NCBI GenBank assembly: GCA_900754775.1
Contig: CAAEDZ010000054.1
Span: 1-5,318 of the forward strand
DNA length: 5,318 bases
Direction: 5' to 3'
From: Clostridia bacterium
Lineage (GTDB): Bacteria > Bacillota_A > Clostridia > Christensenellales > Aristaeellaceae
The position numbers and the translations under genes were made by a program. Shown one piece after another: positions 1 through 5,318 of this stretch. The notes below the pieces were generated by a model that saw only the letters and a program-made list of their open reading frames with translations, did not search any database and was not told where the DNA came from. How positions within the stretch are numbered: position 1 is the stretch's first letter; each line of letters starts with the position of its first letter.

Positions 1-1296
1 GCCTCGCTGCGTTCCCTGACGGCGCAGGCGCAACTCAACCACGCCTTTGAACTTCCCGGCGCGGCCGGCGACATGCCCTGCCGCGTTGCCGGCGAGGTGG
101 AGCATGTGGAGGCGAAGTACGAAAACGGCCACATGGTCTTTCTGGTCAGCGTGGGCCTGAAACTGCAGGTGTGGAAACTCACGCCGGCGGAGATTGTCAC
201 CGGCGTGGAAGGCTCGCCCGCGCTGGAAACGGAATCGGAAACCGTGCGCTCGGTGCGCCTGGCGGCGGAATCGGATGTGGATACGCTTCTGAGCGAGACG
301 GTCTCCCTGCCGGCGGCGCTCGACGCGCAGACGGCGCTGATGAGTTGGGGCACGGTGGTGGTCGAGGGCGTGGAGCCGGATCTGGGCGGCGTGCGCGTGC
401 GCGGCAAACTCAATGTGGAAGCGCTGGTGGCAAGCGGCGTCGCCGGCCGCCCCGTGGCGCTGATCAAGGTGCCGCTCGCGTTCGAGCGGCTGGTGGAGAT
501 GCCGGACTGGCTGGTGGAAAACGTATACGCCCCCGCGCGCCTGCAGCGCCTGGAGACGCGGGTGGAGACGGGCGAGGAGGACGACGAGGCGGATGTGGAT
601 ATGCGCATCGAGGCCGAAGTCAACGTATCCGTCAAGGCCGTGACCGCCTCCGAGGCGGCGGCGCTGACCGATGCCTACGCCACCAGAGGCCCGTCTGTGC
701 AGATCGAGATGCAGGAGATCACGCCCTGCGTGGCCATCGAGCGCACGCAGGCCTCCGAGGCCTTCCGCGGCACGCTGCTTTTGCCGGAGAACGCCCCCGG
801 CGCGGGCACGGTGCTGGCCGTGCGCGTGCGCCCTGTGGTGGGCGGCTGGGGCGTGGACGCGGGCAGGACCACCATCGACGGCGTACTCGAGGCCACGGTG
901 CTGTACATGCCCGGCGGCTCGGACCGCATCTCTTCCGCGCAGAGCGAACTGCCCTTCTCCCTGCAGGTGCAAGGCGAGCTGGACGACAGCTCATGGGTGA
1001 CGGTGGAAGCCCTCTCCGCCGAGGCCAACGCGCTGATGAGCGACCGGCTGGAACTGCGCTGCCTGCTCAGCGTCAGGGCCGAGACGCGCGTGACGAAGGA
1101 ATACCGCCTCTTGAGCGGCGCGCAGGAGGGCGAGGATGTGAAAAAGCGCCCCGGCATCGTGCTGTTCTGGCCGGGGAGCGACGACGACATCTGGTCCATC
1201 GGCAAGCGCTACAACGTCAGCGTCGAGGACGTGCGCGCCATGAACGGCGGCACGGACATCATCCGCCAGGGCAAGGCGCTGGTGCTGAAGATTTAA
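1..1296 (+). CDS. SPOCS (DUF3794) repeat and LysM domain protein, SipL-like, 5' end outside window
   Basis: The reading frame is open from the first base, so the start codon lies upstream; 431 residues are visible before the TAA stop. The visible part starts inside one SPOCS-like beta-rich repeat (about residues 1-60, counted from the window start). A second repeat follows (about 82-230), with the family-like ending VKAVTASEAAALTDAYAT, and then a third (about 237-365). A short charged linker leads to a C-terminal LysM-like domain (about 385-431), recognisable by DDIWSIGKRYNVSVEDVRAMN. This architecture is that of clostridial SipL, a spore coat morphogenetic protein that binds SpoIVA on the forespore surface; LysM domains in general bind glycan. 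An acidic stretch (GEEDDEADVD, about 191-200) interrupts the second repeat. The family call is confident. Equivalence to SipL rather than another SPOCS protein is inferred. No partner gene such as spoIVA is in the window. Confidence 0.85.
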   Translation, partial: ASLRSLTAQAQLNHAFELPGAAGDMPCRVAGEVEHVEAKYENGHMVFLVSVGLKLQVWKLTPAEIVTGVEGSPALETESETVRSVRLAAESDVDTLLSETVSLPAALDAQTALMSWGTVVVEGVEPDLGGVRVRGKLNVEALVASGVAGRPVALIKVPLAFERLVEMPDWLVENVYAPARLQRLETRVETGEEDDEADVDMRIEAEVNVSVKAVTASEAAALTDAYATRGPSVQIEMQEITPCVAIERTQASEAFRGTLLLPENAPGAGTVLAVRVRPVVGGWGVDAGRTTIDGVLEATVLYMPGGSDRISSAQSELPFSLQVQGELDDSSWVTVEALSAEANALMSDRLELRCLLSVRAETRVTKEYRLLSGAQEGEDVKKRPGIVLFWPGSDDDIWSIGKRYNVSVEDVRAMNGGTDIIRQGKALVLKI

Positions 1297-1303
1297 GAGG
1301 CAG

Positions 1304-1337
1304 AAAAAGGCTCCGGCCAACATCTGGCTGGAGCCTT
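1304..1337 (-). terminator. Hairpin terminator between convergent genes
   Basis: GGCTCCGGCCA (1309-1319) and TGGCTGGAGCC (1325-1335) form an 11-bp stem with a 5-nt loop. AAAAA at 1304-1308 becomes a run of five U in the minus-strand transcript, directly after the stem, and begins 12 bases past the minus-strand stop codon. The orientations differ slightly. The plus-strand RNA has a G-U wobble at stem position 7 and only a weak tail (UUGCUCU). The minus-strand RNA has an A-C mismatch there but the better U-tract. It most likely terminates the minus-strand secreted-protein gene and may also serve the SPOCS-LysM gene, which ends 12 bases away on the other side. Confidence 0.8.
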
Positions 1338-1348
1338 GCTCTGCGCTC

Positions 1349-1825
1349 TCAACTCTTCAGCGCGCCCGCGTCGGGGTCGCTCTGTTCGATGACCACTTCC
1401 AGCGCCGCGCCGTCCGCTACGCGCAGGGTCAGCAGGTCGCCTTCGGCGATGTCGCGCACCGCGGCTTCCTCGAATCCGTCCTCCACGCGCCGCCAGACGG
1501 GCGTGTCCTCGGCAATGTCGACTACCTGCACGCCGATGGCGTCGCCGTCCTCCGGCGCGTCCTCGCTGGACAGGCTGTGCGCCTTGGGGGTCTCGCCGCT
1601 CTCCTGCGGCGCGGGGGAGGCCTCCGGGGCCTCGTCCCAGGGGTAGGCGGCTTCGTCCTGCGGGTCCACGGCCTCGATGCGCAGCAAAAGCGAGCCGGCG
1701 TCCACGCGCAGCACCGTGGCCGACCAGACCTCCTCCGCGGGGCTCTCCCCGGCCTCTTCGGCAATGGCGATCACGGGAAACAGCGCCACCAGCATGGCCA
1801 GCGCGAATAATGCAAAGCGTTTCAT
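1349..1825 (-). CDS. Small secreted protein of unknown function with signal peptide
   Basis: This gene encodes 158 residues. The N-terminus is a standard Sec signal peptide: MKR, a hydrophobic core (about 4-19), and an AIA site that suggests cleavage after residue 22. The mature part has two conserved-looking beta segments: VWSATVLRVDAGSLLLRIEAV (about 33-53) and VQVVDIAEDTPVWR...VRDIAEGDLLTLRVADGAALEVVI (about 99-146). An acidic, Pro-rich linker (about 54-97) separates them. The pattern of 'value depends on D, then I-x-E-G-D-x-L-x-L-x-V' resembles small exported OB-like beta domains; this is an impression, not a family assignment. There is no lipobox, sortase motif or catalytic motif. The start is fixed by AAGGAGG (1840-1834) 8 nt upstream of ATG, and a TATAAT box lies further upstream. 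The gene is monocistronic and convergent with the SPOCS-LysM gene. I do not recognise the gene. Confidence 0.8.
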   Translation of the reverse strand: MKRFALFALAMLVALFPVIAIAEEAGESPAEEVWSATVLRVDAGSLLLRIEAVDPQDEAAYPWDEAPEASPAPQESGETPKAHSLSSEDAPEDGDAIGVQVVDIAEDTPVWRRVEDGFEEAAVRDIAEGDLLTLRVADGAALEVVIEQSDPDAGALKS

Positions 1826-1857
1826 ATCTTGCGCCTCCTTTTGCAGTCTGTACCTGC

Positions 1858-1863
1858 ATTATA
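1858..1863 (-). promoter_or_regulatory. -10 element of the secreted-protein gene
   Basis: The minus strand reads a perfect TATAAT here, about 32 bases upstream of the ATG at 1825, with the AAGGAGG ribosome binding site between them. The predicted leader is about 25 nt. No good -35 TTGACA match sits at 16-18 bp spacing (the nearest is TGATTT at 16 bp), so the -35 is weak or an activator may help. The call rests on the exact -10 match in otherwise GC-rich DNA and its position before a well-supported gene. Confidence 0.6.
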
Positions 1864-1975
1864 GGGCAGAGCATGCGATAAATCATGAGCAATTTGTGAA
1901 CAAAAGCGCGCCTGTTTGCCCCAGAGTTGTCCATTTGCCTTTACAGGACCTTCCTTGCGCGCGCGGCGAAGTTGC

Positions 1976-1989
1976 GCTACCATGGTAGC
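1976..1989. promoter_or_regulatory. Perfect 14-bp palindrome, possible operator
   Basis: GCTACCATGGTAGC reads identically on both strands and lies 29 bp upstream of the ATG of the 74-residue gene. It overlaps a weak candidate promoter in the same direction: TTGCGC at 1955-1960, a 17-bp spacer, then TACCAT at 1978-1983. A dimeric repressor bound here would block that promoter. The palindrome is observed; the promoter and operator roles are inferred. It has no T-tract and is too short to be a convincing terminator. Confidence 0.35.
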
Positions 1990-2001
1990 CATCGCTTTGA
2001 G

Positions 2002-2010
2002 AAAGGATGG
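2002..2010 (+). promoter_or_regulatory. Ribosome binding site deciding the start of the 74-residue gene
   Basis: AAAGGATGG resembles the Shine-Dalgarno consensus AAAGGAGG and sits 8-10 nt before the ATG at 2019. An alternative in-frame ATG at 2007 lies inside this site and has no spacing to any ribosome binding site, so 2019 is the better start. Confidence 0.6.
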
Positions 2011-2018
2011 GAAAGACC

Positions 2019-2243
2019 ATGAACGATCAGCAGCACGGCAAGACCTGGGAGGAGACCGTCGAACCTGAACAGGCCAAGCGCAAAAACTGGGCGGGCTTCG
2101 TCGAGAACGAGGCCGTCACCTTCTTTGAGAAATTCGATCTGGAAAAGCTCACCCTCGAAGACGGCCTGGGCAACAAGGCCAAATTGCAGCGCACGAAGAA
2201 CAACGGCATCAAGATCGAGTACACCTCCTCCGTAGTGCTGTGA
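2019..2243 (+). CDS. Small hypothetical protein, 74 residues
   Basis: The protein is soluble, highly charged and free of cysteine. The N-terminal part (about 1-37) is polar and probably helical, with the stretch NWAGFVENEAVTFFEKFD (about 25-42) carrying most of the aromatic residues. The C-terminal part (KLTLEDGLGNKAKLQRTK, then NGIKIEYTSS) reads like two or three antiparallel beta strands with Gly/Asn turns. There is no signal peptide, membrane segment, zinc ligand pattern or helix-turn-helix. Support for a real gene comes from the ribosome binding site at 2002-2010, GC-rich third positions like its neighbours, protein-like composition, and a strong terminator 59 bases past the stop. It appears monocistronic, possibly controlled by the palindrome at 1976-1989. 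I do not recognise the family and assign no function. Confidence 0.72.
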   Translation: MNDQQHGKTWEETVEPEQAKRKNWAGFVENEAVTFFEKFDLEKLTLEDGLGNKAKLQRTKNNGIKIEYTSSVVL

Positions 2244-2302
2244 GCGGCGCGGGGCGGACCAGAGATGTCCCCGGCCCACAGAGTACAGCGACGCCCCATG
2301 GC

Positions 2303-2351
2303 AACGGCCTCCCTGCCCGCAAGGCATATGCGCGGGCAGGGAGGCCGTTTT
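2303..2351 (+). terminator. Strong intrinsic terminator after the 74-residue gene
   Basis: Arms 2303-2320 and 2332-2349 are perfectly complementary over 18 bp with an 11-nt loop, followed by TTTT at 2348-2351. The stem is very GC-rich, which compensates for the short T-tract. The opposite strand lacks a T-run, so it acts in the plus direction. It closes the transcript of the small gene ending at 2243. Confidence 0.88.
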
Positions 2352-2766
2352 GCGTGACACCCTGCGTATAGCATACGGGAAGCATTTCGTGCGCGCGCGG
2401 TCATTGCGCCCTCTTTTCGCAGATCCCAAAAGCATCAACGCCAATTTTGACATGCGTCCATAAGAAGCAAATGCGCCTCCAAAACCGCCTGAAAACCGCC
2501 GAAAATGGCGTTTCAGGCCGCGAAACAGCGCCTTCCGGGATGGAAAAACGGCTCTGAACGGTCAAAAATACATACAAAAAATGCAAAAAAGCACGAGCAT
2601 ACATTCGTAATTCGCATACAATAAGCATGCGCAAGTGTGTAAAACCACAAAATATGCAAGCACAAAGCGTAATTATTGCAAAAATCGCTCAAATGCGCCG
2701 TGAGGGCGTTCCCATAGACGTGCTTGTAAGAAGTATAAACGCAGCGCCATCCAGAGATGCGCGCCC
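2352..2766. other. Gene-free region, mostly AT-rich, of unknown content
   Basis: From about 2400 to the feoB stop codon the base composition drops visibly compared with the GC-rich genes on both sides, with A-runs at 2561-2565, 2575-2580, 2585-2590 and 2680-2684. I find no supported gene here. Short structures seen are: a 5-bp inverted repeat CGTAT/ATACG (2365-2377), AAAACCGCC twice (2481-2489, 2492-2500), a bulged hairpin (2487-2518), GCATACA twice with 17-bp period (2597-2603, 2614-2620), and one arm of a long-range inverted repeat (2699-2708). A frame opening at ATG 2627 has an odd, AT-rich N-terminal part but no ribosome binding site. It could be the remnant of a foreign gene, a regulatory RNA locus, or neutral spacer. 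Confidence 0.6.
2487..2518. repeat. Bulged hairpin in the AT-rich region
   Basis: GCCTGAAA (2487-2494) pairs with TTTCAGGC (2511-2518), and CGCC (2497-2500) pairs with GGCG (2507-2510), leaving a 2-nt bulge and a GAAAAT loop: 12 bp in all. No T-run follows on the plus strand. On the minus strand TTTT follows two bases later, so a weak terminator in that direction is possible, though it lies about 250 bases past feoB. Confidence 0.5.
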
Positions 2767-2771
2767 TCACG
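2699..2771. repeat. 10-bp inverted repeat spanning the feoB stop codon
   Basis: CGTGAGGGCG (2699-2708) and CGCCCTCACG (2762-2771) are exact reverse complements separated by 53 bp. The right arm contains the feoB stop codon (2767-2769). In the feoB transcript the two arms could pair into a large stem-loop, with a U-run (2684-2680) about 14 nt after the distal arm. This is not a textbook intrinsic terminator because the loop is long and the U-run is not adjacent. A 3'-end RNA structure or the edge of an inserted segment are alternatives. Confidence 0.4.
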
Positions 2772-4818
2772 CCGCCAGCCCCAGCGCCCGCGCCACGCCC
2801 GCCGTCAGCGCGCAGACAGCCGCGCCCAGCAGCGTGGGCAAGAGCGCGCCCGCGAGCGTCCACCGTGCGCTGCGCGTCTCGCGGGCGATGGTGATCAGCG
2901 TCGTCGAACAGGGCCAGTGCATCAGCGAAAAGAGGATGGCGTTGAGCGCCGTCAGCCACGTCCAGCCGTTTTCTCGAAGCAGCGCCCCCAGCGCCTGCAT
3001 ATCCTCCGCCCTCGCCAACGCCCCGCCCGAGGCGTAGGCCAGCATCGCCAGCGGCAGCACCAGTTCGTTGGCCGGCAGGGCGAGGATGAAGGCCATCAAA
3101 AGCGCTCCGTCCATGCCCAGAAATCGCCCCAACGGCTCAAGCGCCGCCACGCAGGCGGAGAGCAGCGTCCCGCCGCGCGCGGGCAGATTGGCCAGCAGCC
3201 AGATGACCAGCCCCGCCGGCGCGGCGACGGCGGCGGCACGCCCCAGCATGCGCAGCGTGCGCTCCACCACCGAGCGGACGATGACCCGCCCCACCTGCGG
3301 CCTGCGAAAGGGCGGCAGTTCCAGCGTGAAGGCCGAGGGCAGGCCGCGCAGCAGCGTCGAGGAGAGCAGGCGCGAGGCGGCAAACGTCGCCGCTGCACCC
3401 AGCACGATCACGCCCGCCAGCGCCAGCGCCGCCGGAAGCCCCGCGGGCGCGAGAAAGAGGCCGATGAGGGCGATCATCATCGGGAAGCGCCCGTTGCAGG
3501 GCATGAACACATTGGTGAGCATGGCGATGCGCCGCTCGCGCGGGCTGTCGATGATGCGGCAGCCCACCACCGCCGCCGCGTTGCAGCCCAGCCCCATGCA
3601 CATCGTCAGCGCCTGTTTTCCGCAGGCGTGGCAGCGCTTGAACTGCCTGTCGAGTACGAAGGCCACGCGCGGCAGGTAGCCCGCGTCCTCCAAAAGCGTG
3701 AACAGGGGGAAGAAGATGGCCATCGGCGGCAGCATCACCGCCACCACCCAGCCCAGCGTGCGCACCATGCCCGCGCAGAGCATGCCGCGCAGCCATGCGG
3801 GCGCGCCCCAGCCCGACAGCGCCCCATCCAGCCCCGCCTCGGCGCGGGCAAAGAGGGAAAAGAGCAGCTCCGAGGGCGCATTGGCCCCGGCGATGGTGAG
3901 AAACAGCACCAGCGCCAGCAAAAGCAGCATCAGCGGTAGCGCCGTGTACCGCCCGGCAAGCAGACGGTCCAGCCGCGTCTGCCAGCGCTCGGCCCCGGCG
4001 CGCGCGCACACGCAGGTGGCAAATACCTGCCCGGCGCGGTCGAAGAGGGCCGCGGCGCTCTCCTCGCGCACGCGCTCCGGCGCGAGCCGCGCCGTTTCCT
4101 CGCGCACCTCGCGAAGCTCGGCCAGCGGCGCGCCCAGTTCCTCCTCCAGCCGCGCCCACAGGCCCCGGTCGCCCTCCAGCACGCGCAAAGCGGCGTAGCG
4201 CGCGTCGAGGGAAACGCCGCGCTCACGCAGAGCGGCGGCGATGCGCTCGCGCGCGTATTCCACGTCCGGGGCGAGGCGTATCTCACGCGGCGCGGGCCTT
4301 TCCCGCTCCTCAGCCACGGCCCGCGCGCGTTGCAGGAGCTTTTCCAGCCCCTTGCCGTCCCGCGCCGCGCAGCCTGCTACCGGCACGCCCAGCGCCGCCT
4401 CCAGTGCGGATATGTCCACCTTGATGCCGCGCCTGCGCGCCTCGTCCATGAGGTTGACGCAGACCACGACCCGCCGCGTCAGCGCCATCACCTGCAGCGC
4501 CAGTTCCAGCCCCCGCTCCAGACAGGTCGCGTCGCAGACCACCGCCACGACGTCGGCGCCGCCGAAGCAGATGGCGTCGCGCGCGGCCTCTTCCTCGGGC
4601 GAGTGCGAAAGCAGCGAATAGGTCCCCGGCGTGTCCCCGAGCAAAAACTCCCATCCATCCCGCCGAACGCGTCCCCAGGCGCTGCCCACGGTCTTTCCCG
4701 GCCAGTTGCCGGTGTGCTGTTTCATGCCGGTGAGGCGGTTGAACAGCGTACTCTTGCCAACGTTGGGGTTGCCCGCCAGCACCACCACGGGCAGAGCGCG
4801 CTCCGCCGCCGCGCTCAC
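2767..4818 (-). CDS. feoB: Ferrous iron transport protein B (FeoB), GTP-dependent Fe(II) permease
   Basis: FeoB imports Fe(II) across the cytoplasmic membrane. This copy has 683 residues, full length for the compact clostridial type. The N-terminal G domain has G1 GNPNVGKS (16-23), G2 T43, G3 DTPG (62-65), G4 NLMD (122-125) and a G5-like CAAR (150-153). A helical GDI-like spacer (about 180-285) follows, then a polytopic membrane region from about 292. The first gate region has RCHACGKQALTMCMGLGCN (395-413), SPRERR (425-430) and PCNGRFP (440-446); the second gate carries MHWPCSTT (633-640). The start is GTG at 4818: its TGA-overlapping GTGA joins it to feoA, and GGAGG (4830-4826) lies 7 nt upstream. 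The frame stays open further upstream, but that part is out-of-frame feoA sequence. No C-terminal Cys tail and no feoC are seen. Confidence 0.96.
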   Translation of the reverse strand: MSAAAERALPVVVLAGNPNVGKSTLFNRLTGMKQHTGNWPGKTVGSAWGRVRRDGWEFLLGDTPGTYSLLSHSPEEEAARDAICFGGADVVAVVCDATCLERGLELALQVMALTRRVVVCVNLMDEARRRGIKVDISALEAALGVPVAGCAARDGKGLEKLLQRARAVAEERERPAPREIRLAPDVEYARERIAAALRERGVSLDARYAALRVLEGDRGLWARLEEELGAPLAELREVREETARLAPERVREESAAALFDRAGQVFATCVCARAGAERWQTRLDRLLAGRYTALPLMLLLLALVLFLTIAGANAPSELLFSLFARAEAGLDGALSGWGAPAWLRGMLCAGMVRTLGWVVAVMLPPMAIFFPLFTLLEDAGYLPRVAFVLDRQFKRCHACGKQALTMCMGLGCNAAAVVGCRIIDSPRERRIAMLTNVFMPCNGRFPMMIALIGLFLAPAGLPAALALAGVIVLGAAATFAASRLLSSTLLRGLPSAFTLELPPFRRPQVGRVIVRSVVERTLRMLGRAAAVAAPAGLVIWLLANLPARGGTLLSACVAALEPLGRFLGMDGALLMAFILALPANELVLPLAMLAYASGGALARAEDMQALGALLRENGWTWLTALNAILFSLMHWPCSTTLITIARETRSARWTLAGALLPTLLGAAVCALTAGVARALGLAA

Positions 4819-5063
4819 GTTTCCGCCTCCCGCGCCGCAACGCAGACGAGCCCCGCGTCCTCGCGCCGCAGGGCGATGGCCGCGCCGCGCACGCGATAGG
4901 CGCGCGGTTCGCCCGAGGGTGCGGCGAACAGACAGCGCACCCGCGCCCCACGCGTGAAGCCCAGATCCAGCAGTCGGGAGACGATGTTCCTGCCGCCATC
5001 CGGCAAAAGGCCGCGCACGCGGGCGCTTTCGCCCGGGCGCAGCTCGTTGAGCGTGCGTTCCAT
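4815..5063 (-). CDS. feoA: Ferrous iron transport protein A (FeoA)
   Basis: FeoA is a small cytoplasmic SH3-like protein needed for FeoB-mediated Fe(II) uptake, thought to act on the FeoB complex. The 82 residues match the usual family length and pattern: LNELRPGESARVRGL (5-19), SRLLDLGFTRGARVRC (29-44), a Pro/Gly turn (APSGEP, 48-53), YRVRGAAIALRREDA (56-70) and a final strand GLVCV. The ATG at 5063 is supported by GGAGG (5076-5072) with 8 nt spacing. Its TGA stop overlaps the feoB GTG by four bases, which implies translational coupling. Many clostridial operons carry two feoA copies; only one is seen here, with 157 bp of non-coding DNA before the divergent gene. I see no Fur-box-like dyad in that gap. 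Confidence 0.93.
   Translation of the reverse strand: MERTLNELRPGESARVRGLLPDGGRNIVSRLLDLGFTRGARVRCLFAAPSGEPRAYRVRGAAIALRREDAGLVCVAAREAET
4826..4830 (-). promoter_or_regulatory. Ribosome binding site of feoB inside the end of feoA
   Basis: GGAGG on the minus strand lies 7 nt before the GTG codon at 4818, within the last codons of feoA. It supports the GTG start that overlaps the feoA stop, and fits coupled translation of the pair. Confidence 0.7.
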
Positions 5064-5220
5064 GCCAAAATCCTCCGATCTTCGCGTCGGCGGACGCCCG
5101 CGCGGAGCGCCCACAGCCATGGTATGCCTGTCGCCGCCGTGGGTGCGAACGGCGCCCCGCAGGCATGTTTTGGCGCTTTGCGGCACACAATGAGGCAGCA
5201 TGTTCTCAGGAGGGATGCCC
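5064..5220. promoter_or_regulatory. Divergent intergenic region between feoA and an exported-protein gene
   Basis: This 157-bp gap must hold the start signals of two divergent transcripts. Ribosome binding sites are clear at both ends (5072-5076 on the minus strand, 5208-5214 on the plus strand). Promoters are not: the best minus-strand candidate is TTCGCA, 17 bp, CATACC, and a plus-strand CACAAT (5186-5191) lacks a -35. No AT-rich Fur-type inverted repeat is visible, although feo operons are commonly iron-regulated. Confidence 0.45.
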
Positions 5221-5318
5221 ATGAAGCTGCGCAAGATGCTCTGCCTGGCGCTGGCGCTCATGCTGCTCGTGCCCGCCGCGGGAAACGCGGAACTTACTCT
5301 GACGACCCCCGCGCCCAC
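5221..5318 (+). CDS. N-terminus of an exported protein, 3' end outside window
   Basis: Only 32 codons are visible. They encode a clear Sec signal peptide: positively charged MKLRK, a hydrophobic core of Leu/Ala/Met (about 6-18), and GNA at about 21-23 suggesting cleavage before E24. A Thr/Pro-rich start of the mature protein follows (LTLTTPAP), typical of a linker on a secreted or wall-associated protein. The ATG is supported by AGGAGGG (5208-5214) with 6 nt spacing. An ATG at 5215 is out of place relative to that site. The gene is divergent from feoA. The one cysteine (residue 8) lies inside the hydrophobic core and is not a lipobox. The product cannot be identified from this fragment. Confidence 0.75.
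   Translation, partial: MKLRKMLCLALALMLLVPAAGNAELTLTTPAP

Noticed and set aside
2481..2500. CRISPR-like or tandem repeat array
   Set aside because: There are only two copies of a 9-bp unit, with no regular spacers and no cas genes.
2471..2557. 28-codon plus-strand frame starting at ATG 2471
   Set aside because: It has no adequate ribosome binding site, no recognisable features, and overlaps a hairpin; a chance frame is more likely.
2401..2634. 77-codon minus-strand frame in the AT-rich region
   Set aside because: It has no clear ribosome binding site, and its Phe/Arg/Cys-rich content is what A-rich DNA gives on the opposite strand; nothing resembles a domain.
2699..2766. Textbook intrinsic terminator for feoB
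   Set aside because: The 10-bp arms are 53 bp apart and the U-run is about 14 nt beyond the distal arm, so it does not meet the usual pattern; it is listed only as a repeat.
2767..3037. Continuation of the plus-strand frame from 2627 as a 136-residue protein
   Set aside because: This part lies antisense to the well-supported feoB and is low-complexity Ala/Ser/Arg-rich, as expected of a shadow frame in GC-rich DNA.
2917..3939. Long plus-strand frames antisense to feoB
   Set aside because: They are Arg/Gln/His/Ala-rich shadows of a conserved membrane protein, with no ribosome binding site and no family resemblance.
4819..5190. N-terminal extension of FeoB to an ATG further upstream
   Set aside because: The extension is feoA read in another frame. 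The family starts just before the G1 motif, and the GTG at 4818 has a ribosome binding site and overlaps the feoA stop.

Overview
The window looks like chromosomal DNA from a GC-rich, spore-forming member of the Firmicutes, probably a Clostridia-type gut or anaerobic lineage. Three things support this: a SPOCS-LysM protein of the SipL/spore-coat type, a FeoB whose gate motifs are of the clostridial kind, and strong AGGAGG-type ribosome binding sites. Most genes are very GC-rich at third codon positions. This placement is an inference from gene content, not from a marker gene.

Layout, left to right. (1) 1-1296 (+): the 3' part of a SipL-like protein with DUF3794/SPOCS repeats and a C-terminal LysM domain. 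(2) 1304-1337: a hairpin terminator between convergent genes. (3) 1349-1825 (-): a small secreted protein of unknown function, with its own promoter (perfect TATAAT) and ribosome binding site. (4) 1826-2018: a divergent intergenic region containing a perfect 14-bp palindrome. (5) 2019-2243 (+): a 74-residue hypothetical protein, followed by a very strong 18-bp hairpin terminator. (6) 2352-2766: a gene-free stretch, most of it clearly AT-richer than everything around it, with short repeats and hairpins and no convincing gene. (7) 5063 down to 2767 (-): a feoA-feoB ferrous iron uptake operon, with the two genes overlapping by GTGA. (8) 5221 to the window end (+): the signal-peptide end of an exported protein, divergent from feoA.

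Only feoA and feoB clearly work together, as the cytoplasmic partner and the membrane permease of Fe(II) import. The other genes look like independent single-gene units. Each of the two small complete genes has a hairpin terminator downstream, and one has a clear promoter. I see no mobile element, CRISPR array, tRNA or rRNA. I do not see a clear novel multi-gene system. The least explained parts are the AT-rich island at about 2400-2766 and the two small uncharacterised proteins.
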